Part shown: piece after piece, positions 18,425 through 27,283 of the stretch | How positions within the stretch are numbered: position 1 is the stretch's first letter | Layout: each line of letters opens with the position of its first letter | From: Bryobacterales bacterium | Lineage (GTDB): Bacteria > Acidobacteriota > Terriglobia > Bryobacterales > UBA6623 | Length of the DNA stretch: 64,000 bases | NCBI GenBank assembly: GCA_022826925.1 | Contig: JAJDTX010000104.1 | Span: 39,452 to 103,451, forward strand | Reading direction: 5' to 3' | Notes under the pieces: model-generated | What the model was told of the DNA's origin: nothing | The model's database searches: none | Seen by the model: only the letters and a program-made list of their open reading frames with translations | Position numbers and translations under genes: made by a program

Positions 18425-21400
18425 CTAGTCCCCCGCCGGAGGAGAATCACCCTGCACGGATGGAATCGCTTGCAGACTGCCGCGCCTGTCGCCCCGGAAG
18501 AGCCGTCGCAACACGCCCCGGATGTCGTCCAGAATCAGATACTGGGCCGGCACCATGACCAAGGTCACAACTGTGGAGAAGAGCACCCCTGAAGCTAGGG
18601 CCAGTGCCATCGGAATCAAGAACTGTGCTTGGAGGCTCGTCTCAAGCAGCAGTGGCGTCAAGCCCGCCGCCGTGGTGAGGGAAGTCAGCAGGATCGCGCG
18701 GAAGCGCGCCTCTCCTGCGAGCTGCACCGCTGTCTTTAGGGAACCCAGCTTGCGGGAATAATTGCGGATGAACGTGACTAGCACCAAGCCGTCGTTGACC
18801 ACGATTCCGGCCAGCGCCGCCATTCCGCACACGGAGACGAAGCTGAGTTCTACGCCGCGGATCCAATGCCCCCAGATTGCCCCGACCATTCCAAGGGGAA
18901 TCGAACTCAGAATGATTGCTGGCAGGATGTAGCTCTTCATGGGAATCGCCAGCATCGCGTACATAACGAAAACCGCGACGAGGAAGCCCTGGGCAAGCCC
19001 TCCCATGGACTCGGCGAAGTCTGCCTCGTCGCCCTCGAGCGAGTAGCTCAAGCCCGGATACCGTTCCATCAGTTGCGGCAGGAAGTCCGACTGCAAGGCG
19101 CCTATGATCTCGCCGCTGGTTGTGATCGTCTCGTCGACATCGGCCTGAACGTTGATGGTCCGGCTGCGGTCTACGCGAGTGATCGACGCCGGACCGCGTC
19201 CGATCGACGCGACAGCCACGGTCGAGAACGGCACTTCGTCGCCCGCAGGGGTCCGGACCCGCATGCGCTCCATGTCTCCGAGAGAGCGCCGGTCCTGGCG
19301 GGGATAGCGGACCATCACCCTGAGGTCATCGCGTCCGCGCTGAATGCGCTGGGCCTCCTCGCCGAAGAAGCCCTGTCGGACCTGACGCCCGAGATTCTCC
19401 AGTGTCAGTCCGTAGGCTCTGCCCTCGGAGGTCAGTGCCAGCTCAACCTCCGGTTTGCCTCCCCGGTAGGAATCCGTGACCTCGATGACGCCGGGATACT
19501 GCGACAGGCGGGCTTTCGTCATCTCCGCCGCTTCTAGGACGGTGGCAATGTCCAACGCGGTGAATTGCAGGTCGATCGCCTTGCCGCCCCCGATCAGATT
19601 GTGGGTGATCGTCAGTTCCACCGCTCCGGGAATCTGGCCTACCTTCTCGCGCCAGCGGCCGGCGATCTCGTCCGAACTGATGGCTCGGTCCTCAGATGGA
19701 ATCAGTTCGATATTGACTTCCCCAAGGTGCTCGCCTTGGAACTCGCCCTCCAGTGCCGTGCCGCGGCTCTGCAGCTCGCGGAACGGATGTTCTCCCACCG
19801 AACTGACCATGCGTCGAAACGGGTCTTGACCTAGCTCGGCGGTCAGCTCGCGGCGCAATTCCACGGCGCTTCGCTCGATTCGCGCCACCCTCGCAGCTGT
19901 CACTTCGGCCGGGGACTCTTGCGGCATCGTCAGCAGCGCCACCACATCCTCGGAATCGACGGTGGGAAACAGGATCAAACGGACGTGGCCGGCCCCGATC
20001 ATGCCGGCTGTAACCAAGACGCTGACCACGGCGAGCGCAAGAGTGGCGTATCGCCATTCCAAAGCGGTCCGCAGAATGGGTCTGTAGACACGGCGAATGA
20101 ACCAGGCCACCGCATTCGAGAACGCATCGAAGAAGGCATTCGTGGTGCGGGCGAGGGCGTTCGGGGAGCTGTGCTCCGCGGGCTTCTTGTAGTGAGACAG
20201 GTGGTAGGGAAGGATAAGGTTCGATTCGACGAGAGAGAACAACAGCGTCGGGATGATGATGAGGGGAAACCCGATGATCATCTTGCCCAGCGAACCTGGC
20301 ACGAAGAGCATCGGGGCGAACGCGGCCATCGTGGTCAGCACGCCGAACGTCACCGGCACCAGAACTTCGCGTGTCCCCTTGATCGCTCCGCTGGCCCCCT
20401 TGCCGGTCCGCAGTTGCGTGGCGTGAATGTTCTCGCCGACCACGATCGCATCGTCGACCACAACCCCGAGCACGAGAATGAACGAGTACAGCGAGACCAT
20501 GTTGATCGACGTACCGTGCAGGGGCATCACCGCGATCGAGCCTAGGAAGGCAACCGGAATGCCGACCGTGACCCAGAATGCCAGCCGCAGCCGCAGGAAC
20601 AGCGCCAGCACGACGAACACGAGCAGCAGTCCCGTCAGCGCGTTCTCGCCGAGGAGGTCAAGGCGACTCCGCAGCAGGCGGGCGTTGTCCCGCCAAGTCA
20701 CCATCTCGATTCCGTCGGGCAGGGTGGGTGCCGTGGCGGCGACATAGCTATGCACCACCTCGGCCACCTCATCCGCGCTCTGGTCGCCGATCCGGTATAC
20801 CTGGACCACCACCGCGGGCTTGCCGTCAAGCATCGCGGAAATTGCGATTTCTTCGAATCCGTCAACGACCGTCGCGACGTCGCTTAGGTAGATCTTGGTG
20901 CCATCGGGACGGACCAGCAAGGGGAGACTCTCGTACTGCTCACCCGAATACGCTTGTCCTTCCGTCCGCAAGAGGACTTCCCCGACATCGGTCTTGATGG
21001 AGCCCCCCGGCAGATCGACCGAGAAGTTTCGGACCGCGGCGGCGACATCGTCGAATGTCAGGCGCCACCGGCGTAAGGCGTCCTCGGAAACCTCGATCGA
21101 GATCTCGTACGGCGGGGCGTTCCGCAGATCCGCTTGGGAGATGTCGGGCAAGGCGGTGAGTTCGTCCCTGACGCGCTCGCCCAGTCGTTTCAGCGTCGCG
21201 AGATCGGTCTCCCCGGCGATCGAGACATTGATCGCCTGAAACCGCCGCATCATCTCTCGGATAATCGGCTTGTCCACCTCCTCGGGGAACGTGTCGATCG
21301 CATCGACCTTGGTTTTCACGTCCTCCATGAGCGTGCGCACGTCGTATCCGGACTCGACCTCGAGCGCCATCGAGCCCCGGCCCTCGGTGGCTGTCGACGT

Positions 21401-21643
21401 GATCCGCTTGATCCCTTCGATCCCTTGCACGGCCTCCTCGAGCCGGACGCAAATCGCCTCTTCCACGTCTTCTGGGCCGGCGCCGCGATATTCGACCGCG
21501 ACCGTTATCACGTCGAGCGCGAATTCTGCATAGACTTCCCGCTTGAGATTCGCCAGGGCGTAGACACCGCTCGCGACGATCACGAGGAGCAGCAGGTTTG
21601 CAACGACACCGTTGCGGACAAACCATGCGATCGGCCCCTTCAC
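18425..21643 (-). CDS. RND efflux permease, AcrB/HAE-like
   Basis: A 1072-residue inner-membrane pump of the resistance-nodulation-division family. The first helix (about residues 12-32) is followed by a large periplasmic loop, and VVVDDAIVVGENIHA near residue 400 matches the conserved helix 4 motif of HAE-type pumps; the two halves repeat the same plan. These pumps use proton motive force to expel drugs, dyes or metabolites together with a membrane fusion protein and an outer-membrane channel. Neither partner is adjacent. The start is a GTG with a GGGGAGGG Shine-Dalgarno about 6 nt upstream. A short open frame ends in a GTGA overlap with this start, but has no recognisable domain. Confidence 0.93.
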   Translation of the reverse strand: MKGPIAWFVRNGVVANLLLLVIVASGVYALANLKREVYAEFALDVITVAVEYRGAGPEDVEEAICVRLEEAVQGIEGIKRITSTATEGRGSMALEVESGYDVRTLMEDVKTKVDAIDTFPEEVDKPIIREMMRRFQAINVSIAGETDLATLKRLGERVRDELTALPDISQADLRNAPPYEISIEVSEDALRRWRLTFDDVAAAVRNFSVDLPGGSIKTDVGEVLLRTEGQAYSGEQYESLPLLVRPDGTKIYLSDVATVVDGFEEIAISAMLDGKPAVVVQVYRIGDQSADEVAEVVHSYVAATAPTLPDGIEMVTWRDNARLLRSRLDLLGENALTGLLLVFVVLALFLRLRLAFWVTVGIPVAFLGSIAVMPLHGTSINMVSLYSFILVLGVVVDDAIVVGENIHATQLRTGKGASGAIKGTREVLVPVTFGVLTTMAAFAPMLFVPGSLGKMIIGFPLIIIPTLLFSLVESNLILPYHLSHYKKPAEHSSPNALARTTNAFFDAFSNAVAWFIRRVYRPILRTALEWRYATLALAVVSVLVTAGMIGAGHVRLILFPTVDSEDVVALLTMPQESPAEVTAARVARIERSAVELRRELTAELGQDPFRRMVSSVGEHPFRELQSRGTALEGEFQGEHLGEVNIELIPSEDRAISSDEIAGRWREKVGQIPGAVELTITHNLIGGGKAIDLQFTALDIATVLEAAEMTKARLSQYPGVIEVTDSYRGGKPEVELALTSEGRAYGLTLENLGRQVRQGFFGEEAQRIQRGRDDLRVMVRYPRQDRRSLGDMERMRVRTPAGDEVPFSTVAVASIGRGPASITRVDRSRTINVQADVDETITTSGEIIGALQSDFLPQLMERYPGLSYSLEGDEADFAESMGGLAQGFLVAVFVMYAMLAIPMKSYILPAIILSSIPLGMVGAIWGHWIRGVELSFVSVCGMAALAGIVVNDGLVLVTFIRNYSRKLGSLKTAVQLAGEARFRAILLTSLTTAAGLTPLLLETSLQAQFLIPMALALASGVLFSTVVTLVMVPAQYLILDDIRGVLRRLFRGDRRGSLQAIPSVQGDSPPAGD

Positions 21644-22152
21644 GAAGACCCTCCCCGTCCGACGCGCCTCTCCGTGTCGTCTTGGCTCGTCCCCGCTGCC
21701 GCCTGCAGGGGCAACCTGAAAGAGTCCTCACCGCGCGCGTGGCGTTTCCCCGCTACACGGAACTGCTCTCGTGCCCGCTTCACATGCCTCCGTCCGAATT
21801 TCTTCGCCATCTGTGCCGTCGCTCGACCAGGAACAGGGAAGCATGGGCCGCTCCGCTCGCTGCCGATCCTGCTCATTCGGCTAGTCCAAGATATCCCATG
21901 TGAGAGTATCTAGCATTCAGGAACAGTCCTTATCGTCGAAGCTGCGCCCGCTTCCGGGCGGAGGAGCTGGGGCAGCCCAGCCTGCCGGGGCTTCAGGCGA
22001 AGGCGGCTGAGTGTATCCCCGCGGCCGAGCTGGACGAATTTCGCGGTCGGCCGACTTGCTAAACGATGGCGGGCTGCCTGGGGCTAGAGCTCTTGGAGGT
22101 TCGTATTGGTGCCCCCTGGAGCACCTGCTTCCAGACCGCGCCCCGGTCACCT
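21644..22152. other. 509-bp gap without a confident gene
   Basis: It lies between the 5' end of the RND pump and the 3' end of the Gfo/Idh gene. A minus-strand frame of 78 codons (21640-21876) ends in a GTGA overlap with the pump start and could be a remnant of a periplasmic partner, but it shows no adaptor-protein motif. Several short frames in 21900-22060 have no recognisable product. A weak CTGGG/CCCAG stem is present at 21967-21980. I see no RNA gene. Confidence 0.5.
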
Positions 22153-23355
22153 TCATGGGATTGTAATCGCGTTCCCGTCGCGAATCGCCCGGTTCACACA
22201 GTGCGACGTTGCCGCGGATTCGACGCCGGCCCGGAGGTGTGCGTTCGGCAGGGCCCTGCTCCGCACGCACGCCAGCCAGTCTCGCAGGTTGTCGAGGGTG
22301 CCGGTTCCATCGACCCGCTCGCTCCACGACGAGCTGTCGGAGCGCCGATACCCGTAGGTCGGCTCGGGCAGGTTTACCGCTTCAAGCGGCATCGTGCCCT
22401 CTTCGTATATCGCGTAGCCGTCGCGGTTCAGGATCATCATGGCCTTGTCCCCGCGAAACTCGATTCCGCATCCGAGCAGCCCGAAAGTCATGTTGCCTTC
22501 GAAGACAGCGGTGTAACCCTCGGGGAAGGCCATTGTGGCGACAACGGTGTCGGGCGCTTCCAGCCAGTGGTTGGTGTACGTTGTGCCGAAAGCGCGGACT
22601 TCGCTGACCTGCGCGCTTCCCATGTACCACTGGATGACATCGATCCAATGTGTCATCAGGTCGGTGACGCTTCCGCCGCCGAAGTCCCAGAAGAACCGCC
22701 AGAAATGGAAGCGCGTCGCGTCGAAAGGCTGCTGCGGGGCCGGCCCGAGCCAGCCGTCCCAGTCCAATTGGTTCAGATCAATCTCTTCGGTTGCCCGCGC
22801 CCTAAACCCAGCGTAGTTCTGTGACCAGTGGCAGCGGACGAACGTAATCTTGCCCAGCGCCCCTTGGGCGACGAGTTCCTTGGCCTCGAGGAAATGGCCC
22901 CAACTCCGCTGCTGGGTTCCCGTTGCGACGACCCGATGGGACGAGTCAACCGCTTCGAGCAGCGCTTCGCCCTCGTTCAGGCTGTGCGTGACGGGCTTTT
23001 CCACATAGATGTCTTTGCCCGCTTGCAGCGCTTGCAGCGTCATCGGCACGTGCCAGTGATCTGGAGTAGCGATGATGACGGCGTCCACCTCCCGGCTGTC
23101 CAAGGCGCGACGGTAGTCCGCGCATGCCTGCACCCGGGAATCGCTGTGAGGGAGGGCTTCCTGCATGCGAAGTCTGTATGCGTCCGACACCGCGCGCAGT
23201 TCGGTGCCTTCGATTTGACCCAGATGGGCCGCCAGCCCGCGACCGCGTTCCCCGCAGCCGATCAATGCGATGCCAATGCGGTCATTGGCTCCCAGCACTC
23301 CGCGCGCCGCTATGGCGGTCTGGGTAGGTGAGATGGGAACAATGTCCGCACACAT
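22153..23355 (-). CDS. Gfo/Idh/MocA-family oxidoreductase
   Basis: A 400-residue NAD(P)-dependent dehydrogenase-like protein. The Rossmann motif IALIGCGERGRG is near residue 30, ATPDHWHV and the catalytic-type EKPVTHS are near residues 96-120, and a C-terminal alpha/beta domain contains the conserved DLMTHWIDVIQW. The family oxidises or reduces sugars and sugar derivatives. The segment before the Rossmann fold (TAIAARGVLGANDRI) resembles the end of a Tat signal, yet no twin-arginine precedes it in any in-frame upstream codon, so the export signal looks degenerate or the protein is cytoplasmic. It is upstream of no other gene on its strand. Confidence 0.87.
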   Translation of the reverse strand: MCADIVPISPTQTAIAARGVLGANDRIGIALIGCGERGRGLAAHLGQIEGTELRAVSDAYRLRMQEALPHSDSRVQACADYRRALDSREVDAVIIATPDHWHVPMTLQALQAGKDIYVEKPVTHSLNEGEALLEAVDSSHRVVATGTQQRSWGHFLEAKELVAQGALGKITFVRCHWSQNYAGFRARATEEIDLNQLDWDGWLGPAPQQPFDATRFHFWRFFWDFGGGSVTDLMTHWIDVIQWYMGSAQVSEVRAFGTTYTNHWLEAPDTVVATMAFPEGYTAVFEGNMTFGLLGCGIEFRGDKAMMILNRDGYAIYEEGTMPLEAVNLPEPTYGYRRSDSSSWSERVDGTGTLDNLRDWLACVRSRALPNAHLRAGVESAATSHCVNRAIRDGNAITIP

Positions 23356-23420
23356 GCTGGGAATCCCGGCCGAGCAAGCCCGCCCACGATTGTAGTGGCC
23401 TCGGGCGAGTCTGCGAGGCT

Positions 23421-24812
23421 CTACAGAGGCATCAGAGTGCCCGCGACAAACACGGCGTGCATGTCGCGCAAGTGGTGGATGTTGTCGAGGGGGTTCGCGT
23501 TGAGAATTACCACGTCGGCCACTCGGCCCGGCAGGATCGCGCCCGATTCGCGGTCGATCCCCAGCGCCGCCGCGCTGCCGCCGGAGAAGGCTTGGATCAC
23601 TTCCATCGGAGACAGGCCCGCCTCGGTCATCAACACGGCCTCGCGATACTCCGCGTAACCCTCGAAGCTCAGCGGAAAGCCGGACCCGCTGGCCAGAGCG
23701 ATGGTCACTCCGGCCTCGGCCAGCTTGCTCAGATTGCGGCGGGCGACATCAAACCGGCGAGACTTGAGCGCCCTGTCCGGGTCGAGGGCCTGCGTCACTT
23801 GAACCGGCCCGCGCAGCTGGCCGGAAATCCCCGGAGGGAGCGAGCGTCTCAGATAGCGGTCGTCAATCCACGCCGGGCGGTCTTCGTATGCGAAGCCGGT
23901 GGACTCGGCGAACAGGGCGGGTGCGTAGGTGACGCCCAGTGCCACGAATTCGCTGATGAGTTCTGTTCCGACCTCCAAGTCGTGGATGCTCGCGGAGACT
24001 ACCCTCGCGCCGGCGCGAATGGCCGCGCGGGCAAGCCCCGCCCGATGGGTGACGATGGCCGCCGGGACTCTCCGTCGCTTGGCGCGCTCGACCGTTGCGA
24101 CGGCCAGTCGCGTGTTCCCGTCGTCGGGGCGGGGAGCGTCCGCGTCACGGAATTCGATGAATCCTGCCCCTGCTCTCACCAGGTTATCCACCGCCCGCCT
24201 CGCTGCCTTGGGGGTGCGAACTGTCTCGAACGCCGATTCGAGAGCGCTGCCGCGGAACGCCGCAGGGACAGCGGCGCAGATCGTGCGGACCTGCGTCACG
24301 ACCCGCGCGGTCTTGGCCGCAGATTGCGCGGCCCGCAGCTGGGCCGGCTGGGGAGCGAGGGTCGCTGTTGTCGTCACGCCGTACGACACATAGCTGGCAA
24401 GGTGGCGCAGGATCGAGCCTTGGCTGAAATGGTCTTGGGGCAGGTCGGGGCTGCGCACCAAGCCGGCAAGCCCGCGAATGTTGATGATTCCGGGGATCAC
24501 GGTTTTGCCGGACGCGTCAACCACCAGCGCGCCTGTGGGTGCTGCGGCCGAGCCGGTTTGGGTGACGCTGGCGATTCGACCCTCCCGGATCAGGATGTCG
24601 CTGTGAGGCTGAGGCGGGCGGCCCGTGCCGTCGATCAGCAACGCGTCCCGGATCAGGGTGGCGCCTTCCGCATGCAGGTTGGGGCTGTACGCCAGCAGCG
24701 CCGCTGCCGCCAGGCAGCGAGCGGTTCGCCAGCGCTGCCCGGATTGCGCGCCGCTCGCAGCTGTTCCGCCGGATGCCCTGCTAGTGGCCGGTCTGCGACA
24801 TGCGCGCCGCAC
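23421..24812 (-). CDS. Amidohydrolase-family protein with lost metal ligands
   Basis: A 463-residue secreted member of the amidohydrolase superfamily (signal near residues 30-48). The N-terminal small domain is DALLIDGTGRPPQPHSDILIREG and the barrel starts at VIPGIIN. Where active members have HxH this protein reads RGL (residues 113-115), and where they have the catalytic Asp in a GTDSG-type motif it reads ASGSG (374-378). His256 (IVTHRAG) and His277 (SASIHDLE) are kept. So three of the usual metal/catalytic residues are gone, and it may be a binding protein rather than an enzyme. The start GTG at 24812 is uncertain. It lies 52 bp after the enolase-superfamily gene, same strand. Confidence 0.8.
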   Translation of the reverse strand: MRRACRRPATSRASGGTAASGAQSGQRWRTARCLAAAALLAYSPNLHAEGATLIRDALLIDGTGRPPQPHSDILIREGRIASVTQTGSAAAPTGALVVDASGKTVIPGIINIRGLAGLVRSPDLPQDHFSQGSILRHLASYVSYGVTTTATLAPQPAQLRAAQSAAKTARVVTQVRTICAAVPAAFRGSALESAFETVRTPKAARRAVDNLVRAGAGFIEFRDADAPRPDDGNTRLAVATVERAKRRRVPAAIVTHRAGLARAAIRAGARVVSASIHDLEVGTELISEFVALGVTYAPALFAESTGFAYEDRPAWIDDRYLRRSLPPGISGQLRGPVQVTQALDPDRALKSRRFDVARRNLSKLAEAGVTIALASGSGFPLSFEGYAEYREAVLMTEAGLSPMEVIQAFSGGSAAALGIDRESGAILPGRVADVVILNANPLDNIHHLRDMHAVFVAGTLMPL

Positions 24813-24864
24813 TTGCTGATATTAGCCTGCCGAGGCCTTCGAGGCGGCCCCGGCTCGCGGGCAG

Positions 24865-25956
24865 TCAGTCTTGCCGGTGCGAATCAAGCAGGTCCCAGCG
24901 CAGTTCGACTCCGTGCCCCGGACGCTCCGACGCTGTTGCGCAGCCCAGGGACACTTCCAGCGGATTGTCGAGAAACGGGTCGAGTCCGAAACCGTGGACT
25001 TCTAGGAACGACGCGTTCGGCACGGCGGCCAACAGGCTCACGTGCAGGTCATGGACTCCGTGCGAGGTGACGGGCAGGTTGTGAGCCTCGGCCAGATGGG
25101 CGATCTTCATCCAGGCCGTGACGCCTCCACAGTTCGTCAGATCCGGTTCTGGGAATGCTACCGCACCTGCCGAGATCATCGCTTCGAATTCGGCCAGCGT
25201 GTGCAGGTTCTCGCCCGCGGCGACCGGCAGCGCGCCTTCGCGCTGGATGCGCACATGGCCGTCCACGTCGGCCGGATCGGTAGGCTCTTCGAGCCAGTAG
25301 ACGTCAAAGTCTGCCAGCGCCCGCGATGCCCGGATCGCTTCGGACACGCCCCATTTCATGTTCGCGTCCACCATGAGTGGGCCGTCCGGGCCGAGGATAT
25401 CTCGGAGAGCCGCGACCCGTTCGAGATCCTCCCTCAGGCGGTCGCCTCCGACCTTCACTTTCAGCGCTCCGAACCCCCGTCTGAGGTTCGATCTGGCTTG
25501 GTCCACCAGTTGGTCCAGCGAGAATCCCAGGTCGATCCCCCCGGCGTAGGCGCGAACCTTCGGAGAACTGCCGCCGAGCAGTCTCCAGAGCGGCTCGGAA
25601 CACGCCTTGGCCTTCGCGTCCCACAAGGCCGTGTCGACAGCCGAGATAGCGAAGCTGGCTGGGCCGCCCCTGCCGACATAGTGCGTCGCTTGCCACATAT
25701 CCGCCCAGACGGCCTCGGTGCAGCGCAGGTCTCTGCCCGACAGCAGCGGCGCGAGGTCGTGCTTGATCATCGACTCGATGGCGGCCGCACCGACGTTTCC
25801 GACCGTATACGTATAGCCAACACCCTCCAGGCCCTTGCGGATCCGAATCCGCACCGTGACAAGCCCGAACTCGCGAATCTCGCCGTGAGTGGCATCGCTG
25901 AGCACGTGCGGCAACGGCACCGAGTACCGGGCGACTTCCAATTGATCGAGTCTCAT
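24865..25956 (-). CDS. Mandelate racemase/muconate lactonizing-type dehydratase
   Basis: A 363-residue enolase-superfamily enzyme, full length for the family. Catalytic residues are visible: base Lys166-x-Lys168 (KVKVG), metal ligands Asp197 (VDANMKW), Glu223 (EEP) and Glu249 (GEN), and the second base His299 (SHGVHD). This is the mandelate racemase pattern used by sugar-acid dehydratases such as those for galactonate, fuconate or rhamnonate. It is first in a two-gene unit with the degenerate amidohydrolase, and divergent from trpA. A TATATT 15 nt before the ATG is a likely -10. Confidence 0.9.
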   Translation of the reverse strand: MRLDQLEVARYSVPLPHVLSDATHGEIREFGLVTVRIRIRKGLEGVGYTYTVGNVGAAAIESMIKHDLAPLLSGRDLRCTEAVWADMWQATHYVGRGGPASFAISAVDTALWDAKAKACSEPLWRLLGGSSPKVRAYAGGIDLGFSLDQLVDQARSNLRRGFGALKVKVGGDRLREDLERVAALRDILGPDGPLMVDANMKWGVSEAIRASRALADFDVYWLEEPTDPADVDGHVRIQREGALPVAAGENLHTLAEFEAMISAGAVAFPEPDLTNCGGVTAWMKIAHLAEAHNLPVTSHGVHDLHVSLLAAVPNASFLEVHGFGLDPFLDNPLEVSLGCATASERPGHGVELRWDLLDSHRQD

Positions 25957-25971
25957 GGTGGTTGTAAAGAG

Positions 25972-25977
25972 AATATA
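25972..25977 (-). promoter_or_regulatory. -10-like box TATATT for the dehydratase gene
   Basis: TATATT on the minus strand lies 15 nt before the ATG at 25956 in an AT-rich island of the divergent spacer to trpA. The predicted leader is about 8 nt. No -35 consensus is seen. Confidence 0.35.
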
Positions 25978-26117
25978 ACAATTGTGCAGAATACGCCACG
26001 GTCGTTCGGAATTCGTCCTTCAGGCCGTGAATCAGATTTCGCGCCTTGCAAGCCTCCCGGAATCCAGCCCGACTCGCGGAGCCCCGGCCGGAGCGCAATT
26101 GCTTCCGGGGCTGTTTG

Positions 26118-26123
26118 TACAAT
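26118..26123 (+). promoter_or_regulatory. -10-like box TACAAT, 11 nt before trpA GTG
   Basis: TACAAT lies 11 nt before the chosen GTG at 26135, predicting a leader of about 4 nt. It supports that GTG over upstream in-frame codons, which would lie before the -10. Confidence 0.4.
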
Positions 26124-26134
26124 GGGGCTTCGTT

Positions 26135-27007
26135 GTGAGCGCTGCGGAAGTCAAGCTGGCACCGCTGGCCCGCCAGACGTCCGGGCGCATCGAGCGCACC
26201 TTCACGGCCCCGCATGCCTCTCGCTCGCGTGCGCTGATCGCCTATCTCACCGCCGGCGACCCGTCGCCGGACAGGACGGTCGGCCTGGTCAAGGCCCTCG
26301 AGCGAGGCGGCGTGGATATCTTGGAGTTGGGAGTGCCTTTCTCCGATCCGATCGCTGACGGTCCGGTCATCCAACGAGCCAGCGAGCGCGCGCTTGCAGC
26401 GGGCACCAGCGTGGCAACGGTGCTGGCGCTGGTCCGCCAGCTGCGCCGGGATTCAGAACTCCCGTTGGTCGTGTTTAGCTACCTCAATCCCATCCTGCGC
26501 TACGGCTTCGAGCGCTTCGCAGACGAAGCCGCCGAAGCGGGTGTGGACGGCGCATTGCTGACTGACATGACCATCGAGGAGGCGGACGGATATGTGGAAG
26601 CCATGCGCCAGCGGGGCCTTTGCTGCGTCTTCTTGGTCACTCAGACCACTCCCAGCGCGCGGATCGCGGAGATCGTCAAGCGCTGCAGCGGATTCGTGTA
26701 TCTCGTTGCGCGCGCCGGCGTGACGGGCGTGAGCGCCAGCGTTTCCAGCGAGGCGGTGCCCCTGCTGGGGCGGACGCGCGAGAGAACCGATCTGCCCTTG
26801 GCTCTCGGATTCGGCCTGTCAACGCGCGAGCAGATGCAGCAGATCGCGCCGCATACCGACGCCGCCGCCGTCGGCAGCGCCTTTGTGCGCCTAGTCGCCG
26901 AGCATGCGGACGGTCCGGGATTGGAGGGAAAGCTGGAGGCTCTCGCCAGTGACCTAAAGCAGGGCCTGAAGCTGCCCGAGGGGCCGACAAGGATGGCAGC
27001 AGTGTAG
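26135..27007 (+). CDS. trpA: Tryptophan synthase alpha chain
   Basis: A 290-residue TIM-barrel enzyme that cleaves indole-3-glycerol phosphate to indole and glyceraldehyde 3-phosphate, passing indole to TrpB. The catalytic pair is Glu64 in LELGVPFSDP and Asp75 in IADGP; the phosphate loop is in GFGLSTREQM and AAAVGSAFV. The protein is about 20 residues longer than usual at the N-terminus, from a GTG start. trpB is not in the window, so the trp genes are split. It is first in a tight operon: the chorismate mutase gene begins 2 bp after its stop. Confidence 0.96.
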   Translation: MSAAEVKLAPLARQTSGRIERTFTAPHASRSRALIAYLTAGDPSPDRTVGLVKALERGGVDILELGVPFSDPIADGPVIQRASERALAAGTSVATVLALVRQLRRDSELPLVVFSYLNPILRYGFERFADEAAEAGVDGALLTDMTIEEADGYVEAMRQRGLCCVFLVTQTTPSARIAEIVKRCSGFVYLVARAGVTGVSASVSSEAVPLLGRTRERTDLPLALGFGLSTREQMQQIAPHTDAAAVGSAFVRLVAEHADGPGLEGKLEALASDLKQGLKLPEGPTRMAAV

Positions 27008-27009
27008 CG

Positions 27010-27279
27010 ATGAAGAGCTTGAGCGAGTTACGAGACGAGATAGACAGCTTGGACCGGGAGGCGGTCCGGCTGCTCAACCGCCGCGCGGAGTGCGTACTGG
27101 CCCTGGCGCCGCTGAAGCGGCAGCAAGGCCGGCCCGTCCACGAGCCAATGCGCGAGCAACTGGTGCTCGGCAATATCCTGGCGTCTAACGTTGGCCCGTT
27201 GAAGAACGATTCGCTGGAACGCATCTTCGAGGCAGTAATCAAGGAGATGCGCGAAATGCAGCGGGAGCGGGGCAGCTAG
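27010..27279 (+). CDS. Chorismate mutase, AroQ type
   Basis: An all-helical 89-residue enzyme converting chorismate to prephenate. Family signs are LRDEIDSLDREAVRLLNRRAE near the start, then LKRQQGRPVHEPMREQ, which carries the Arg/Lys and Glu positions that hold the substrate. The size is typical for a monofunctional AroQ. It sits between trpA and tyrA with 2 and 4 bp spacers, so it supplies prephenate directly to the next enzyme. It has no fused DAHP synthase or dehydrogenase domain. Confidence 0.9.
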   Translation: MKSLSELRDEIDSLDREAVRLLNRRAECVLALAPLKRQQGRPVHEPMREQLVLGNILASNVGPLKNDSLERIFEAVIKEMREMQRERGS

Positions 27280-27283
27280 GCCC

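Noticed and set aside
21900..22060. Short frames in the gap before the Gfo/Idh gene
   Set aside because: No start with a ribosome site and no family match; each is under 45 codons.
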